Shown in pieces: positions 52,364 through 62,467 of a stretch of DNA of 64,000 nucleotides (position 1 is the first letter of the stretch; each line of letters opens with the position of its first letter). Source of the DNA: Daucus carota subsp. sativus (Eukaryota; Streptophyta; Magnoliopsida; Apiales; Apiaceae); NCBI RefSeq assembly GCF_001625215.2, contig NC_030381.2, positions 44,700,689 to 44,764,688 of the forward strand, read 5' to 3'. The notes under the pieces were generated by a model, which saw only the letters and a list, made by a program, of their open reading frames with translations, did no database searches and was not told where the DNA came from. The translations under genes and the position numbers were made by a program.

Positions 52364-54520
52364 AATAATCAAAATACAATAGCTGCTTTTCCAAAACACT
52401 GGAGAACACACTTGTCATTATTAAAGCCGCCAAGCTATCATGAGTTGCGGGTTCCACTACTTGAGAAAGCAAAGAAAGAGACAGACAAGCTAAGGGAAAG
52501 ACACGAAAAAGCTTGGAGGCAGTATGGATGTACACTAATGTCTGATGGATGGTCAGATAAGAGGGGGAGACACTTGATTAATTTCCTTGTAAACAGTCCA
52601 GAGGGGACCTTTTTCCTCAAATCAGTTGATGTTTCAAGTGAAATTCAGGATGCTGTTATGTTGGCAAATCTGTTTGAAAAACAGATTGATGAGATTGGAA
52701 GAGACATTGTTGTTCAGGTATATACTAATGACATATATTACTTTATTTCTTACATTATCTCTAAGTATTGTTGTTTAGGTGAATACTAATGAGTAATGAC
52801 ATAATTATATAGGTTGTGACAGACAATGGTGCTAATTTTAAAGCCGCGGGAGGATTATTATGTCGCCGTATTCCTACACTTTATTGGACTCCTTGTGCCG
52901 CACACTGCTTAGACCTAATGTTAGAGGATATTGCCAAGTTGAAGGAGTTTGATTCAACCATCACACATGGCAGAAATATAACCACCTTTGTGTATAGGCA
53001 TGGTCGACTCTTAAGTGCAATGAGGGAGAAGACATTAGGGAGAGACCTTGTGAGAACAGCAGCTACAAGATTTGCTACGGCTTTCCTCACACTACAAAGT
53101 TTACACAAAAATAGGGAGGCCTTGAGAGCATTGTTTGGTGGTGTAGAGTGGTTCAATTCTAAGTTGGCTAAAACTGTTGTCGGAGGAAAAGTGCATGATG
53201 CTGCTCTTTCAACAAGGTAAAAAAATATTTATTGTGTCCTTTTTGATAAGAACTATCAAAGAAATACCTACACTTTCTCACTTGTTTTATTAATGCTAGG
53301 TTTTGGAATAATGTTGAGGATTGTATTAGAGCATCACAATCACTCTTAGTTGTATTGAGGATTGTTGACGGGGATGAAAAACCGGCTATGGCGGAGATTT
53401 GTGCTTCAATGGATTATGCCAAGACTAGGATCAAAGATGCACTTGATAAAAAACCAAGACTTCAAAAAAAAGTCTTAGGAATTATTGAGAGGCGATGGGA
53501 GACTCAAATGGAAGTGGAATTATATGGAGCTGCTTTGTTTCTTAATCCCGGAAGATATTTTGAAATCAAAGAAAATGATCATGCATATGCTTCAAAATTG
53601 AGGATGAAGTTCAATGATGTTCTTGAAAGGATGGTGCTTGACATAAGTTTGGTGGAAAAGATAAGTGACCAAGCCGATCAATATGATAATTCAAGAAATT
53701 CATTTGGAAAGCAATTATCAATTCGGCAAAGGAAATCTAAGAGTCCACGTAAGTACATGATGTTAATTATGAGCTTATGATTAATGATGTTCTTGAAACG
53801 GTGCTTGACAATGTTTTTTTTATAATAGTTGATTGGTGGGCTGCTTTTGGTGGCAATACTATTGAGCTAACAATGTTTGCTAAAAGAGTTGTTGGCCTAT
53901 GTTGTTCCTCATCCGGTTGCGAACGTAATTGGAGCACCTTCGAGTTTGTAAGTAGTTATTTCTTCTAAATTGTGTCGTTATCTACTTAGTAATCACTACT
54001 TAATATTGTATTTGTATGCAATTGTCCTATTTCACAGATTCACACCAAGAAAAGGAATAGATTGGAGCATCAACGTTTGAATGATTTGGTGTATATACAA
54101 TACAACCGAAAAATTGCAACAAGATTCCAAAAGAGGCGTGAAGATGGTAGGAATTTTGATCCTTTGCTTCTAGATGATTTTCAATGGGATAATGAGTGGG
54201 TAAATGGAGAAGTTGTTGATCCCGGGGATGAGGAGTTATGGATGGGTGTTGATAGAGCATTGGATGCAACGGAAGGTATGGAAGGACGTCGTAATCCTCG
54301 AAGAGGTGGCACTGAGTTAAGTACTTATAATAGACGTGGGCGTGCTTCTACTTCACTTGTAGATGAGGATAATGACATAGAGGAAGATCACATTCCTATC
54401 ATTTTAAATGATGATGAGAACGTCGATGATGATTATGGACAAAGGCCAAGAACTTCTACTCGCGAAGATGCTACTGATTCGAATACAAATGAAGTCTTTG
54501 ACCTTGATGATTATGTTTAA
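52364..54520 (+). CDS. hAT-type transposase-like protein (DUF659 and hAT dimerisation domains), N-terminally incomplete
   Basis: A transposase or transposase-derived gene. The exons I read are up to 52717, 52813-53216, 53300-53748, 53829-53947 and 54038-54520, all in phase and without stops: about 590-600 codons. KPPSYHELRVPLLEKA and MSDGWSDKRGRHLINFLVNS begin the DUF659 domain. VTDNGANFKAAG and LYWTPCAAHCLDLMLEDI follow in the RNase H-like fold. The C-terminal hAT dimerisation region has DWWAAFGGNTIEL and SSSGCERNWSTFE, then KKRNRL and a long acidic tail ending DLDDYV. There is no BED zinc finger upstream and no in-frame ATG near the start (the first inside is at about 52537), so the 5' exon is lost or unrecognised. 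I could not define terminal inverted repeats. It may be a dying transposon or a domesticated gene. Confidence 0.85.
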
Positions 54521-55737
54521 TTAATTGACTGCATTGTTGTGTTTTTATCTTGCTTTCTTTTAGGTCTTCTAGACTGTTACTATGCACTTGTTATTTTGCA
54601 TTCCACTTGCTGAACTATTTAAATTTCTGCCCAGTTTTTACAGTTCTGCAGTTCTACTTACTGTCCACTGCCTACATTTTCTGCAATTCTTTGTTTTTCT
54701 ATGTCCAGATTGTGTATTCTGTTTCTCTGCCTACTGTTTTCTGCTGGCCAGGTATGTATTCTGCATCTCTGTCTTAGTTTACTTTGCTTCTTATAATCCT
54801 ATTTGTGCAGTCAATTGTGTGTAGAAGTGTAGAATATGTAGATATATATAAAATTACTAATTTTATACTTTGTCGACTAGTGTCGACTAGTCTACGACTA
54901 GTCACGACTAGTCACGACTCGACTTGCCGGACACTCCGGTCGACTCGACTCGACTTACCGACGTAACAACCATGCTTATAACTTGTATATTTTCTCTACA
55001 ATTCCTAATACATGCTCAGATAATAAAACGACATATAAAAAAATTATGAAATCACACCTTCCCGTACTTCGGACATTGTGCCCTTGGATGTGTACTGATA
55101 TTGTGTCCATTGTGCAGTAAAGAACGAACTTCAGCCTGATAAAATGGATATTGTCAAATATACAGTTCAGGATTTTTCGTGTCAAGAGTTTATATTGGCT
55201 TGTCTTTTGCAGGTTCACGAGTCATGCATATATTACATAATCTTTACAACTTTTTCTTTATACGCACGATCTCCATTAGTTTTATCCTGGCTGTGTTATT
55301 AGATGAATGTATCTAAGTGCAGTTACAATATACTAACAAAAAGTGTACACAGTTCATTAAAACTATAAATTTTAACTTTGAAGTTTGAACAATTAGTTTG
55401 TGCAAACTTGTCAGGCCCTTAGTTATAACAATTGTCACTTGTCAGGGAAATGGATATGAATTTTAACAAATAAATAGAGATAATGGCTTACACAGTCTGC
55501 ATGATATTCCGCAGGTGAGTGCATGTTGAGCTCATCAACTGCAGTTCATCACTTCCTCTAGCAAATAAAGATAATTATAATCAATACCAGTGACAGAGCA
55601 ACTAAACAGAATTAGCCAACTTAGGGAATCCAAACATATTATCTGGTGGTATGATCAAGCTATTTATAGGATAACTCCTTACATGGATTTTTCTGCTCTA
55701 CAGCTTCTAGTGCAATGACACCCTAAACTAATTAAAT

Positions 55738-55738
<1 letters not shown>
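54521..55738. other. Downstream flank of the hAT gene; GACTAGTC-rich patch at about 54874-54960
   Basis: TCGACTAG, GACTAGTC and CGACTCGACT words repeat in a patch of about 85 bp ending TTACCGACGTAACAACC. This resembles subterminal repeats of plant hAT elements and could be the right end of the transposon above, but no matching left end was found. Nothing else is recognised. Confidence 0.45.

Positions 55739-55768
<30 letters not shown>
55739..55768. repeat. Poly(C) homopolymer, 30 nt
   Basis: An uninterrupted run of 30 C. Such runs are rare in plant DNA and easily mis-sized in assembly. The sequence from here to 56301 is otherwise unremarkable 3' flank of the RNR2 gene. Confidence 0.95.
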
Positions 55769-55770
<2 letters not shown>

Positions 55771-56301
55771 ACCCCAATTGGGAATATAAAGAACAATCAC
55801 CTATATTACTATTAATTCATCTATTAAGAACACTATTCTCATTTGGCATGCATTATTATAAATGCCGTGAAAGACATTGCTTGAGACTTGCAAATCACCA
55901 TTCAGATGCAGAGCTTGTGAAGTTTTTAACCTTTTAGAGAAGCATATTTAGATAAATGGATATTCTGAGGCTCTTATCTGACAAACAGAATGTGTAGGCA
56001 ACTGCATGACAGATTTTTTTATCAAGCAATATCAACGGTTCCACAAAATCTAGAAAGATGTATTTCAAAATTTATTAGTTAATCATAAGTGGTTCCAGTT
56101 TGCAGACAGTATCCCTAGTTTTAGTGCAAGGATTATAAATTGTAAGGAGAACAAGACTATAAGATGATCTTAAAGAAAGCACTTGACAGTATATACATTA
56201 CATATTCATTCAACTTATCACAGCACCAATAACACCAGATACAAACATTGTTCATGTAAAACACATTATTAATAAATTAAACTACCAATAACAATAATAT
56301 T

Positions 56302-57291
56302 TCAGAAATCCTCGTCTAATTTAAACACATGGCTATCCGCATTGCCATTAACACTATTCATCACAGACGCCTTCTGATACTCCCCAACCCTCTTCTCAAA
56401 GAAATTAGTCTTCCCCTGCAACGAAATCAACTCCATCCAATCAAACGGATTCTGCACATCATACATCTTCCCATACCCCAACGCAACCAACAACCTATCC
56501 GCCACAAACCTAATATACTGACTCATCAAGTCCCCATTCATCCCAACCAAAGCACACGGTAACGCATCACAAACAAACTCCCTCTCTATCTCAACTGCAT
56601 CCGCCACAATCCCCTTAACCCTCTCCTCACTCGGCTTCACCCTCAATAAATCATACAACAAACACGCAAAGTCACAATGCAATCCCTCATCTCGCGAAAT
56701 CAGCTCATTCGAGTAGGTCAATCCAGGCATCAGCCCTCTCTTCTTCAACCAAAACACCGCGCAAAAACTCCCCGAGAAAAAAATCCCTTCCACACAAGCA
56801 AACGCCACAATCCTCTCCGCGAAACACTCCCCTCCATCAATCCACCTCAGCGCCCAATTCGCCTTCCTCTCGACACACGGAATCGTCTCAATCGCCCTAA
56901 ACAACCTACTCTTCTCACACGAATCCTTCACATACGTCTCAAGAAGCAAACTATACATCTCCGAATGTATATTCTCGATCGCGATCTGGAAGCCGTAGAA
57001 CGCCCTAGCCTCCGCCACCTGGACCTCCTTCATGAACCTGCCGGCGAGATTCTCGAGCACGATGCCGTCAGAAGCGGCGAAGAAAGCGAGCACGTGAGTG
57101 ACGAAGTGTTTCTCGTTGGGAGTTAGGGTTTGGAAATGAGCAGTGTCTTGCGATAAATCGACTTCTTCGGCGGTCCAGAAGGAAGCCTCGGCTTTCTTGT
57201 ACATTTCCCAGATTTGGGGGTATTGGATAGGGAACATGCAGAACCGGTCCGGGTTGGGAGCGAGCAGGGGCTCTTCTTCAGATGATGGCAT
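56302..57291 (-). CDS. RNR2: Ribonucleoside-diphosphate reductase small subunit (R2)
   Basis: The radical-generating R2 subunit of class Ia ribonucleotide reductase, which with R1 makes dNDPs for DNA synthesis, mainly in S phase. A single uninterrupted exon gives 329 aa, matching plant R2 (TSO2/RNR2A) length. The start is the ATG at 57291 ([10 protein letters not shown]), as in relatives; a longer frame reaches a TTG at 57300 and was not used. Di-iron ligands are present: Asp75 (FFAASDG), Glu106 and His109 (IENIHSEMY), Glu168 (ACVEGI), Glu202 and His205 (DEGLH). The radical tyrosine is Tyr113. The C-terminal tail ends FKLDEDF, the R1-docking peptide. Codon use is more GC-rich than the surroundings. 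No defect is seen. Confidence 0.97.
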   Translation of the reverse strand: MPSSEEEPLLAPNPDRFCMFPIQYPQIWEMYKKAEASFWTAEEVDLSQDTAHFQTLTPNEKHFVTHVLAFFAASDGIVLENLAGRFMKEVQVAEARAFYGFQIAIENIHSEMYSLLLETYVKDSCEKSRLFRAIETIPCVERKANWALRWIDGGECFAERIVAFACVEGIFFSGSFCAVFWLKKRGLMPGLTYSNELISRDEGLHCDFACLLYDLLRVKPSEERVKGIVADAVEIEREFVCDALPCALVGMNGDLMSQYIRFVADRLLVALGYGKMYDVQNPFDWMELISLQGKTNFFEKRVGEYQKASVMNSVNGNADSHVFKLDEDF

Positions 57292-57359
57292 TTTGATCAA
57301 CTAGGGTTTCCTGAACTAGGGTTTGGGAATCGGATCGCTGTTGAATATGATGATGCGGT

Positions 57360-57368
57360 TGTTATATA
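57360..57368 (-). promoter_or_regulatory. Candidate TATA box of RNR2
   Basis: TTATATAA lies about 70 bp upstream of the RNR2 start codon on the minus strand, a plausible spacing for a short leader. No canonical E2F site (TTTCCCGC type) was seen nearby; the GAAACGCGG at about 57415 is only a weak resemblance. Confidence 0.4.
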
Positions 57369-57679
57369 ATGGGGATATATGAGCGGGGGATTTGAAATTT
57401 TTGGATGATTTACCGCGTTTCGGCTCCAACTGGGAGTAAAAGTTAAAAAGTTCAAAATTGACATGATTATGAATTACAGTTTCTGTGTGTTCCTTTAAAA
57501 CGGGTGGAAAGCCCTCGTTTCGCACCTGTGCAAGTAAGAAACGCTCAACCGGAACTAATCGGTTTTTAATTCAAAATTTAAAAGTCATTTATTGAAAATT
57601 ATATTACTTTCGACGTCTCAATTTATTTGGTTTGTTTGACTTTTTGTGGTCAATTGATCAAATTTTGATCAATAAATTA

Positions 57680-57845
57680 CTCCTAAATCATAAGTTACTT
57701 ATAAATCATTTTTATTTTTGTTATTATATTTTTAATAATTTATAAATCATTTATAAGTCGAAATTACTCAAACAGACATTTTAAACTCTCGGCTTATCAG
57801 ATAAGTTACGTTAAGTAAAGTCATAAGTTTAGCCAAACCAGCTTT
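57680..57845. mobile_element. Truncated hAT-like MITE, inverted relative of 44195-44558
   Basis: AGTTACTTATAAATCATTTT, ACTCAAACAGACATTTTAAA, CTCTCGGCTTATCAGATAAG and AAGTCATAAGTTTAGCCAAA are reverse-complement matches, in order, to the left half of the element at 44195. The other half is missing. Confidence 0.65.
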
Positions 57846-57873
57846 ATTATTTCTAATATTTATGACAATACAA

Positions 57874-58016
57874 GGGTCGTTTCGGTGAGTTTGAAATAAG
57901 TACTTCTTGCATAAAATAAAGAAGTGAAGTATAAATTAGAAGCAAGTTAAGGCTTATAAGTGATTAAAATGTTTGATAAAGAAGTAAAAGCCATGAAACA
58001 AAATCTAGCATTCTAA
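57874..58016. mobile_element. Left half of a split hAT-like MITE
   Basis: It starts GGGTCGTTTCGGTGAG and follows the element at 6238 through AAGTACTTCTTGC, AAGAAGTGAAGTA, GGCTTATAAGTGATTAAA and CATGAAACAAAATCTAG. It is cut at TAA (58014-58016); the continuation is at 63732. Both pieces together are about 235 bp, the size of the intact copy. Confidence 0.8.
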
Positions 58017-58361
58017 TAGCATCTCCAATAGTCTCCTAGTTGGCTTCTATATATAATATAAAATATTAAGCTCCTGGTAAGTTAATATAAAATTAAGAGC
58101 GTCAACTCCAACAATGCTCTTTATATTTGCTCCTAACTTATATTTTATTCATATTTTGAAATCAAACATTTGTCATGTAGTGGGAGTCTAGTGTGAGAAT
58201 TGGAGGAAATGATTATTTTATTAAGTTAAGATCCAACTAGTAGCTCTTAAATTAGAGGAGAGAGAAGAGGCTCTTAAAGTTTTTAAGAGCCATTAAGAGT
58301 CTCTTGGAGCTCTTTTTTTTCTCATTCTCCTTAAATTTTGATTTAAGAGCCAGTTTAGGAG

Positions 58362-58396
<35 letters not shown>

Positions 58397-58792
58397 TCAC
58401 AAGATACTTTCTCGTATAAACGATTTGTATCAGAATACAAAAGCCGCTCCCAGGAGTTCCTTTCGTTCAAGAAAGTTTACCATCTAACCCTCGGACATGC
58501 AGAGATGACCGGGGACGCTTAGACAATAAAGCTTTAATGTTCGATAAGAAAACACCCACAAGGTCCTGCTCGGCTTTCCGTCCTTAACTTCTGTCGAGTA
58601 CCCTGAAAAAACCACATAAATACAAAAAACATGAGAAGTTCATATATATTGACTAAATAAAGTTGATAAATCATAACATAAGAGAAAGACGAGCAACATA
58701 AAGCTAAATAAGAATGGAACATAAATATGTTACAGAGAATCTTGAAAAAAATGAGAGTAACTCAAAACTACAATAATACAATTAAAAAAACA

Positions 58793-59232
58793 TGAGTAAA
58801 GTGCACTTTGTGTGCTCGCACTTCACTCAAGACACCACTTGCATAACTGTAATTTAAAATCGAGCACTTGTAATATCAATTTTTGTATTTCATTGTATTT
58901 TATTGCATTCCGTTAATCTGGGTTAACTCCGTTAATAATTTAGAGAGTAAAGTACACTTTGTGTACTCGCACTTTATTTAAAGTTCTTTTTGTGTACTTG
59001 CACTTTACTGTAAATTTTCAACTAGAGTATTGCAAATGATGTTTTTGAGTAAAGTGCGAGTACACAAAATGCACTTTACTCTTTCAATTATTAACAGAGT
59101 TAATCCAAATTAACGGAATACACCAAAGTGTAAAGAAATACAGAGATTGATATTGCAAGTGCTCGATTTTGAACTACAGTATTACAAACGATGTCGTGAG
59201 TATATTAGGAGTACACAAAATGCACTTTACTC
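58793..59232. mobile_element. Foldback-type element, about 440 bp, nearly palindromic
   Basis: It starts TGAGTAAAGTGCACTTTGTG and ends CACAAAATGCACTTTACTCA. The arms pair far inward (TCGAGCACTTG with CAAGTGCTCGA, ATTCCGTTAATC with ATTAACGGAAT), and the TACACTTTGTGTACTCGCAC motif recurs near the centre. It is non-coding. Confidence 0.75.
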
Positions 59233-59308
59233 AAAAAACATCTACACCAAAGAGATAATGAAATCTCTTTGGTTAGATACTTTAGGACTTAATACATAGT
59301 AAAATATA

Positions 59309-59899
59309 CCATGCAACAATACATCATAATGTGAATCAGATTGGTTCTTGAGATTAAATTCTTTCTGTTGTGCCATTTGGGAAGCAACATTGTGATCATT
59401 ATTGCTATCATTACTACTGGGATGATTGCAGCAAAGTTGTACAATGCAGGAACTGTTCCCATATTCTGCAATTAGTAGCTGTAGTTATTGGCACTTATTC
59501 TTGACGCACACTGATGGTATCTTCAATATGCATTTCAGAGATGTTAAAAACAACTGAGTATCCAACCTGGATTACTTGTCCCGCAATTAAATAACCCAGA
59601 GTTACGGGGAAGAGGAATACGAAGTCTTCTGGGAACTCCTGCAAGAGCTTTTCCAGGTACAAGGTCTGTGAATGCTGTCCATTTTCCTATCAAAAAGGAA
59701 CTCTGTAGTCTGTCATAAGGCTTCGTACCCAGCCTGGGCCAAACTGTGACGACCTCATTCTTCTAGTCTCCAAGGACCTATACAGTACACCCAAAACGAA
59801 AATGATTGCTAGCAACCCGTTTACATAATTCGACTGAAATTGATACTTCTCTTCAGAAGGATCCTCACCTTTAAGATTTTTAAACTCATTAATCAACCC
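59309..59899 (-). pseudogene. Boron transporter (BOR/SLC4-like) gene fragment
   Basis: The minus strand encodes pieces of a BOR-family borate exporter, in order: GLINEFKNLKGEDPSEEKYQ, NYVNGLLAIIFVLGVLY, GPGWVRSLMTDYRVP, then, after a frameshift, VPGKALAGVPRRLRIPLP. A short probable intron follows (GT at about 59558, AG before 59468), then NMGTVPALYNFAAIIPVVMI and, after a second frameshift, ASQMAQQKEFNLKN. It starts at a splice acceptor (TAACAG) and ends at a donor-like GGTATA. So it is an internal genomic piece with introns, frameshifted and not functional. It lies between the LINE coding region and the LINE poly(A) tail, in the same orientation. Confidence 0.85.
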
Positions 59900-59950
59900 C
59901 TGTTATACAAATGCACTTGGTGTAAAATCAAATCACACATACATAACAAA

Positions 59951-60389
59951 CTTTGCGAAAATTATGGACAGCATTACAGAACATTATTCCAGTGTTACAG
60001 AACATATATATATAGTAGAACTAAACCAATTTTTTATCCTATTATGCCTAAAAATTTGGAGATGTTTTCAGCAATTACAAGATATGGATGTGCCAGTGGA
60101 TGTAGATGCATACGTGGCTAATAAACACAAATTATAAGATCACAAAACTAAAATTTAAAAGTTGTCACCAGGCCAGAAGCTTTAGCAGATTTAAGAATCC
60201 TGAATGTATGCCAGAAAAAAGTGCAGACTAAGGCATATTCACTAATCAGTAGCACTGGAGATAATTATCTTGACTCTAGTCTCTGCTATGAAATATCATA
60301 ATCCTTTATCTTTTGAGGTTTAACTAGGAAGCAACACTTTCAAACTAATCACCTAATTAATTTGACAGATATTGTTTAAACAATCTAAG
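59951..60389. repeat. Direct repeat A (first copy)
   Basis: It begins TTTGCGAAAATTATGGACAG and ends TTGTTTAAACAATCTAAG. It matches 61360-61790 with few differences, including an 8-nt net length change near CAGAAAAAAGTGCAGAC. It lies directly 5' (minus strand) of the boron-transporter fragment, so it may derive from that gene's intron. Confidence 0.9.
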
Positions 60390-60681
60390 GTTGGTTTTCC
60401 CACCTTATGAAACAGCTAAAAAGATTTGTCGATGATGTCAAATGAGAAGCTTCCACCATTTCTTTCCACAAAATCATAAGTCCTCCCCCCAGTCCAACTC
60501 TTGGGATCTCAAAGCCTTGTTCAAAGCCGAGTTTATTACACATCATACTAACTTTACCTGCTTCCAGCTTAGTTTCCATTAAAACCAGTACATCAGGCTT
60601 ATAATATCTAGTAAGTAACCTTGCTTGTCTAATAGCTTCTTCACTATTAAGCCCTCTAGCATTCCAGCTTACAATGGCCAT
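60385..60681 (-). pseudogene. LINE ORF2 endonuclease fragment (5' end of ORF2)
   Basis: MAIVSWNARGLNSEEAIRQ, LVLMETKLEAGKV and GGGLMILWKEMVE are the opening of an L1-type apurinic-like endonuclease domain (N and E catalytic residues visible). The frame ends after FIRWENQP exactly where repeat A begins, so it is cut off after about 98 residues. Sequence upstream (60682-61359) may be LINE 5' UTR. It is a different part of ORF2 from the frame at 62468. Confidence 0.8.
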
Positions 60682-61359
60682 GCTTGACTTATTCCCGGTA
60701 TCAGTTGTATTTTTTGAGATACTACTTCTTAGAGTTAATTGGCTTCTTGTGTTATTCTTTATCTAATTTAGTTTTTATGTTACCTTTTCCTAAATCGATA
60801 CTCTCTTTTACTATTGATTCTTATTTATTAACTTGTTAATTTGATTGCCAATATCTACTCCATATTTGACGTTTCAAATCATTGCTCCTTTAAGCAGCCA
60901 TTTATTCTTGGAATATATGTTAGTTATATATGATTCCTTTACGATTTATTTTTAATTTTGATGCCAGAACAATTTAACCCTGATTTTTCTGTGGTATTTA
61001 AATTGGGTTCTCACTCCTGTTGTTTAGACGAGAAACTTAAGATTAAGTTGAAACTTATTCACGTAATCAAGTGTGTATGCTATCAGCTATCCCCTGAATT
61101 ACTCATGTACTTCTTGTCCTTGTATTTTCCAAGATTTAAATTATGTTTGTTGTCCTCCACATTGTATTTTCTAAGAGTCCAGTAGGTTAAACTCAACTAT
61201 AATTCTCACCAAAGTTGTTACTAGGTCTGTTATTAATTGTTTTACTTGCCCTTTACTTACTGCAGCAAAGAAAGAAGCTATCCAGGTTAAATTTTACTAT
61301 CACAAGAAATATTTTATCAATATTACAACCCACACCTGCACTAGTTTGAGCTTCTATTA

Positions 61360-61790
61360 CTTTGCGAAAATTCTGGACAGCATTACAGAACATTATTCCA
61401 GTGTTACAGAACATATATATATAGTAGAACTAAACCAATTTTTTATCCTATTATGCCTAAAAATTTGCAGATGTTTTCAGCAATTACAAGATATAGATGT
61501 GCTAGTGGATGTAGATGCATACGTGGCTAATAAACACAAATTATAAGATCATAAAACTAAAATTTAAAAGTTGTCACCAGGCCAGAAGCTTTAGCAGATT
61601 GAAGAATCCTGAATGTATGCCAGAAGACTAAGGCATATTCACTAATCAGTAGCACTGGAGATAATTATCTTGACTCTGGTCTCTGCTATGAACATATCAT
61701 AATCCTTTATCTTTTGAGGTTTAACTAGGAAGCAACACTTTCAAACTAATCACCTAATTAATTTGACAGATATTGTTTAAACAATCTAAG
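61360..61790. repeat. Direct repeat A (second copy)
   Basis: Second copy of 59951-60389, offset by about 1.4 kb. The flanks differ on both sides: TTACTGATAACTGG to the right here, the LINE endonuclease fragment to the right of the first copy. Confidence 0.9.
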
Positions 61791-62467
61791 TTACTGATAA
61801 CTGGCTTTAACTTCGGACGTTTTGTTTTGCTAGTAGTAACAGTCATTTTCCAACAATCAGCAATATGTATGTAGATTAGGATTGGCTTAGAATAATAACT
61901 TTTATATTACCCTAGTTAAACTATTTACTCTGTAAGTTTGTAATCATATCAAAGTTTGAATTATTCAACAACTAAGTTTTACTCGATCAACAAGACTTTC
62001 CTGGACTCGAGAAAAGTATAGAAAAATTAGTGAGATAATTCCCATGTCTAGGCTGTTTGCTATATACTGCTAGATTGCAAACTGTGAACAAATATTTGAA
62101 CCCCTTGAAATAATATTATTAAGATTCAAAGATAACAATAGTAGCCTTCAGTTATATAGAAGCAGACATTCGAGGAAGTCTTATAGACTTATCATGGCAG
62201 GGAGTAAACATATGAAGGTTACTAGTACGTGCATACAGTTCAAACTCTTGAAACACAACTACATCAAAATGCATATTTTCACTATCTAGAAGACTAGAGA
62301 TGTTTTAATAAGTTTCAAGAATGAATTTCTTATATTATGGTCCTTTTAGGGAATAAAAGTGGTTTGTGCCTTGCAAATAAATATAGTCAATGTTCTGGGG
62401 AATGAAAATTAGGATTTTCTGCTACTATTTAAATAATCTATCTGACAACTATGCTCCAACTTTATTC

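Noticed and set aside
56329..57126. Open frames on the plus strand opposite RNR2
   Set aside because: They are antisense shadows of a GC-richer coding exon; the translations are Pro/Arg/Leu-rich with no domain, while the minus strand is an unmistakable R2 protein.
58252..58722. Short frames beside the poly(T) tract
   Set aside because: One is mostly Lys or Phe from the LINE poly(A) tail; the rest lie in presumed LINE 3' sequence with no recognisable domain.
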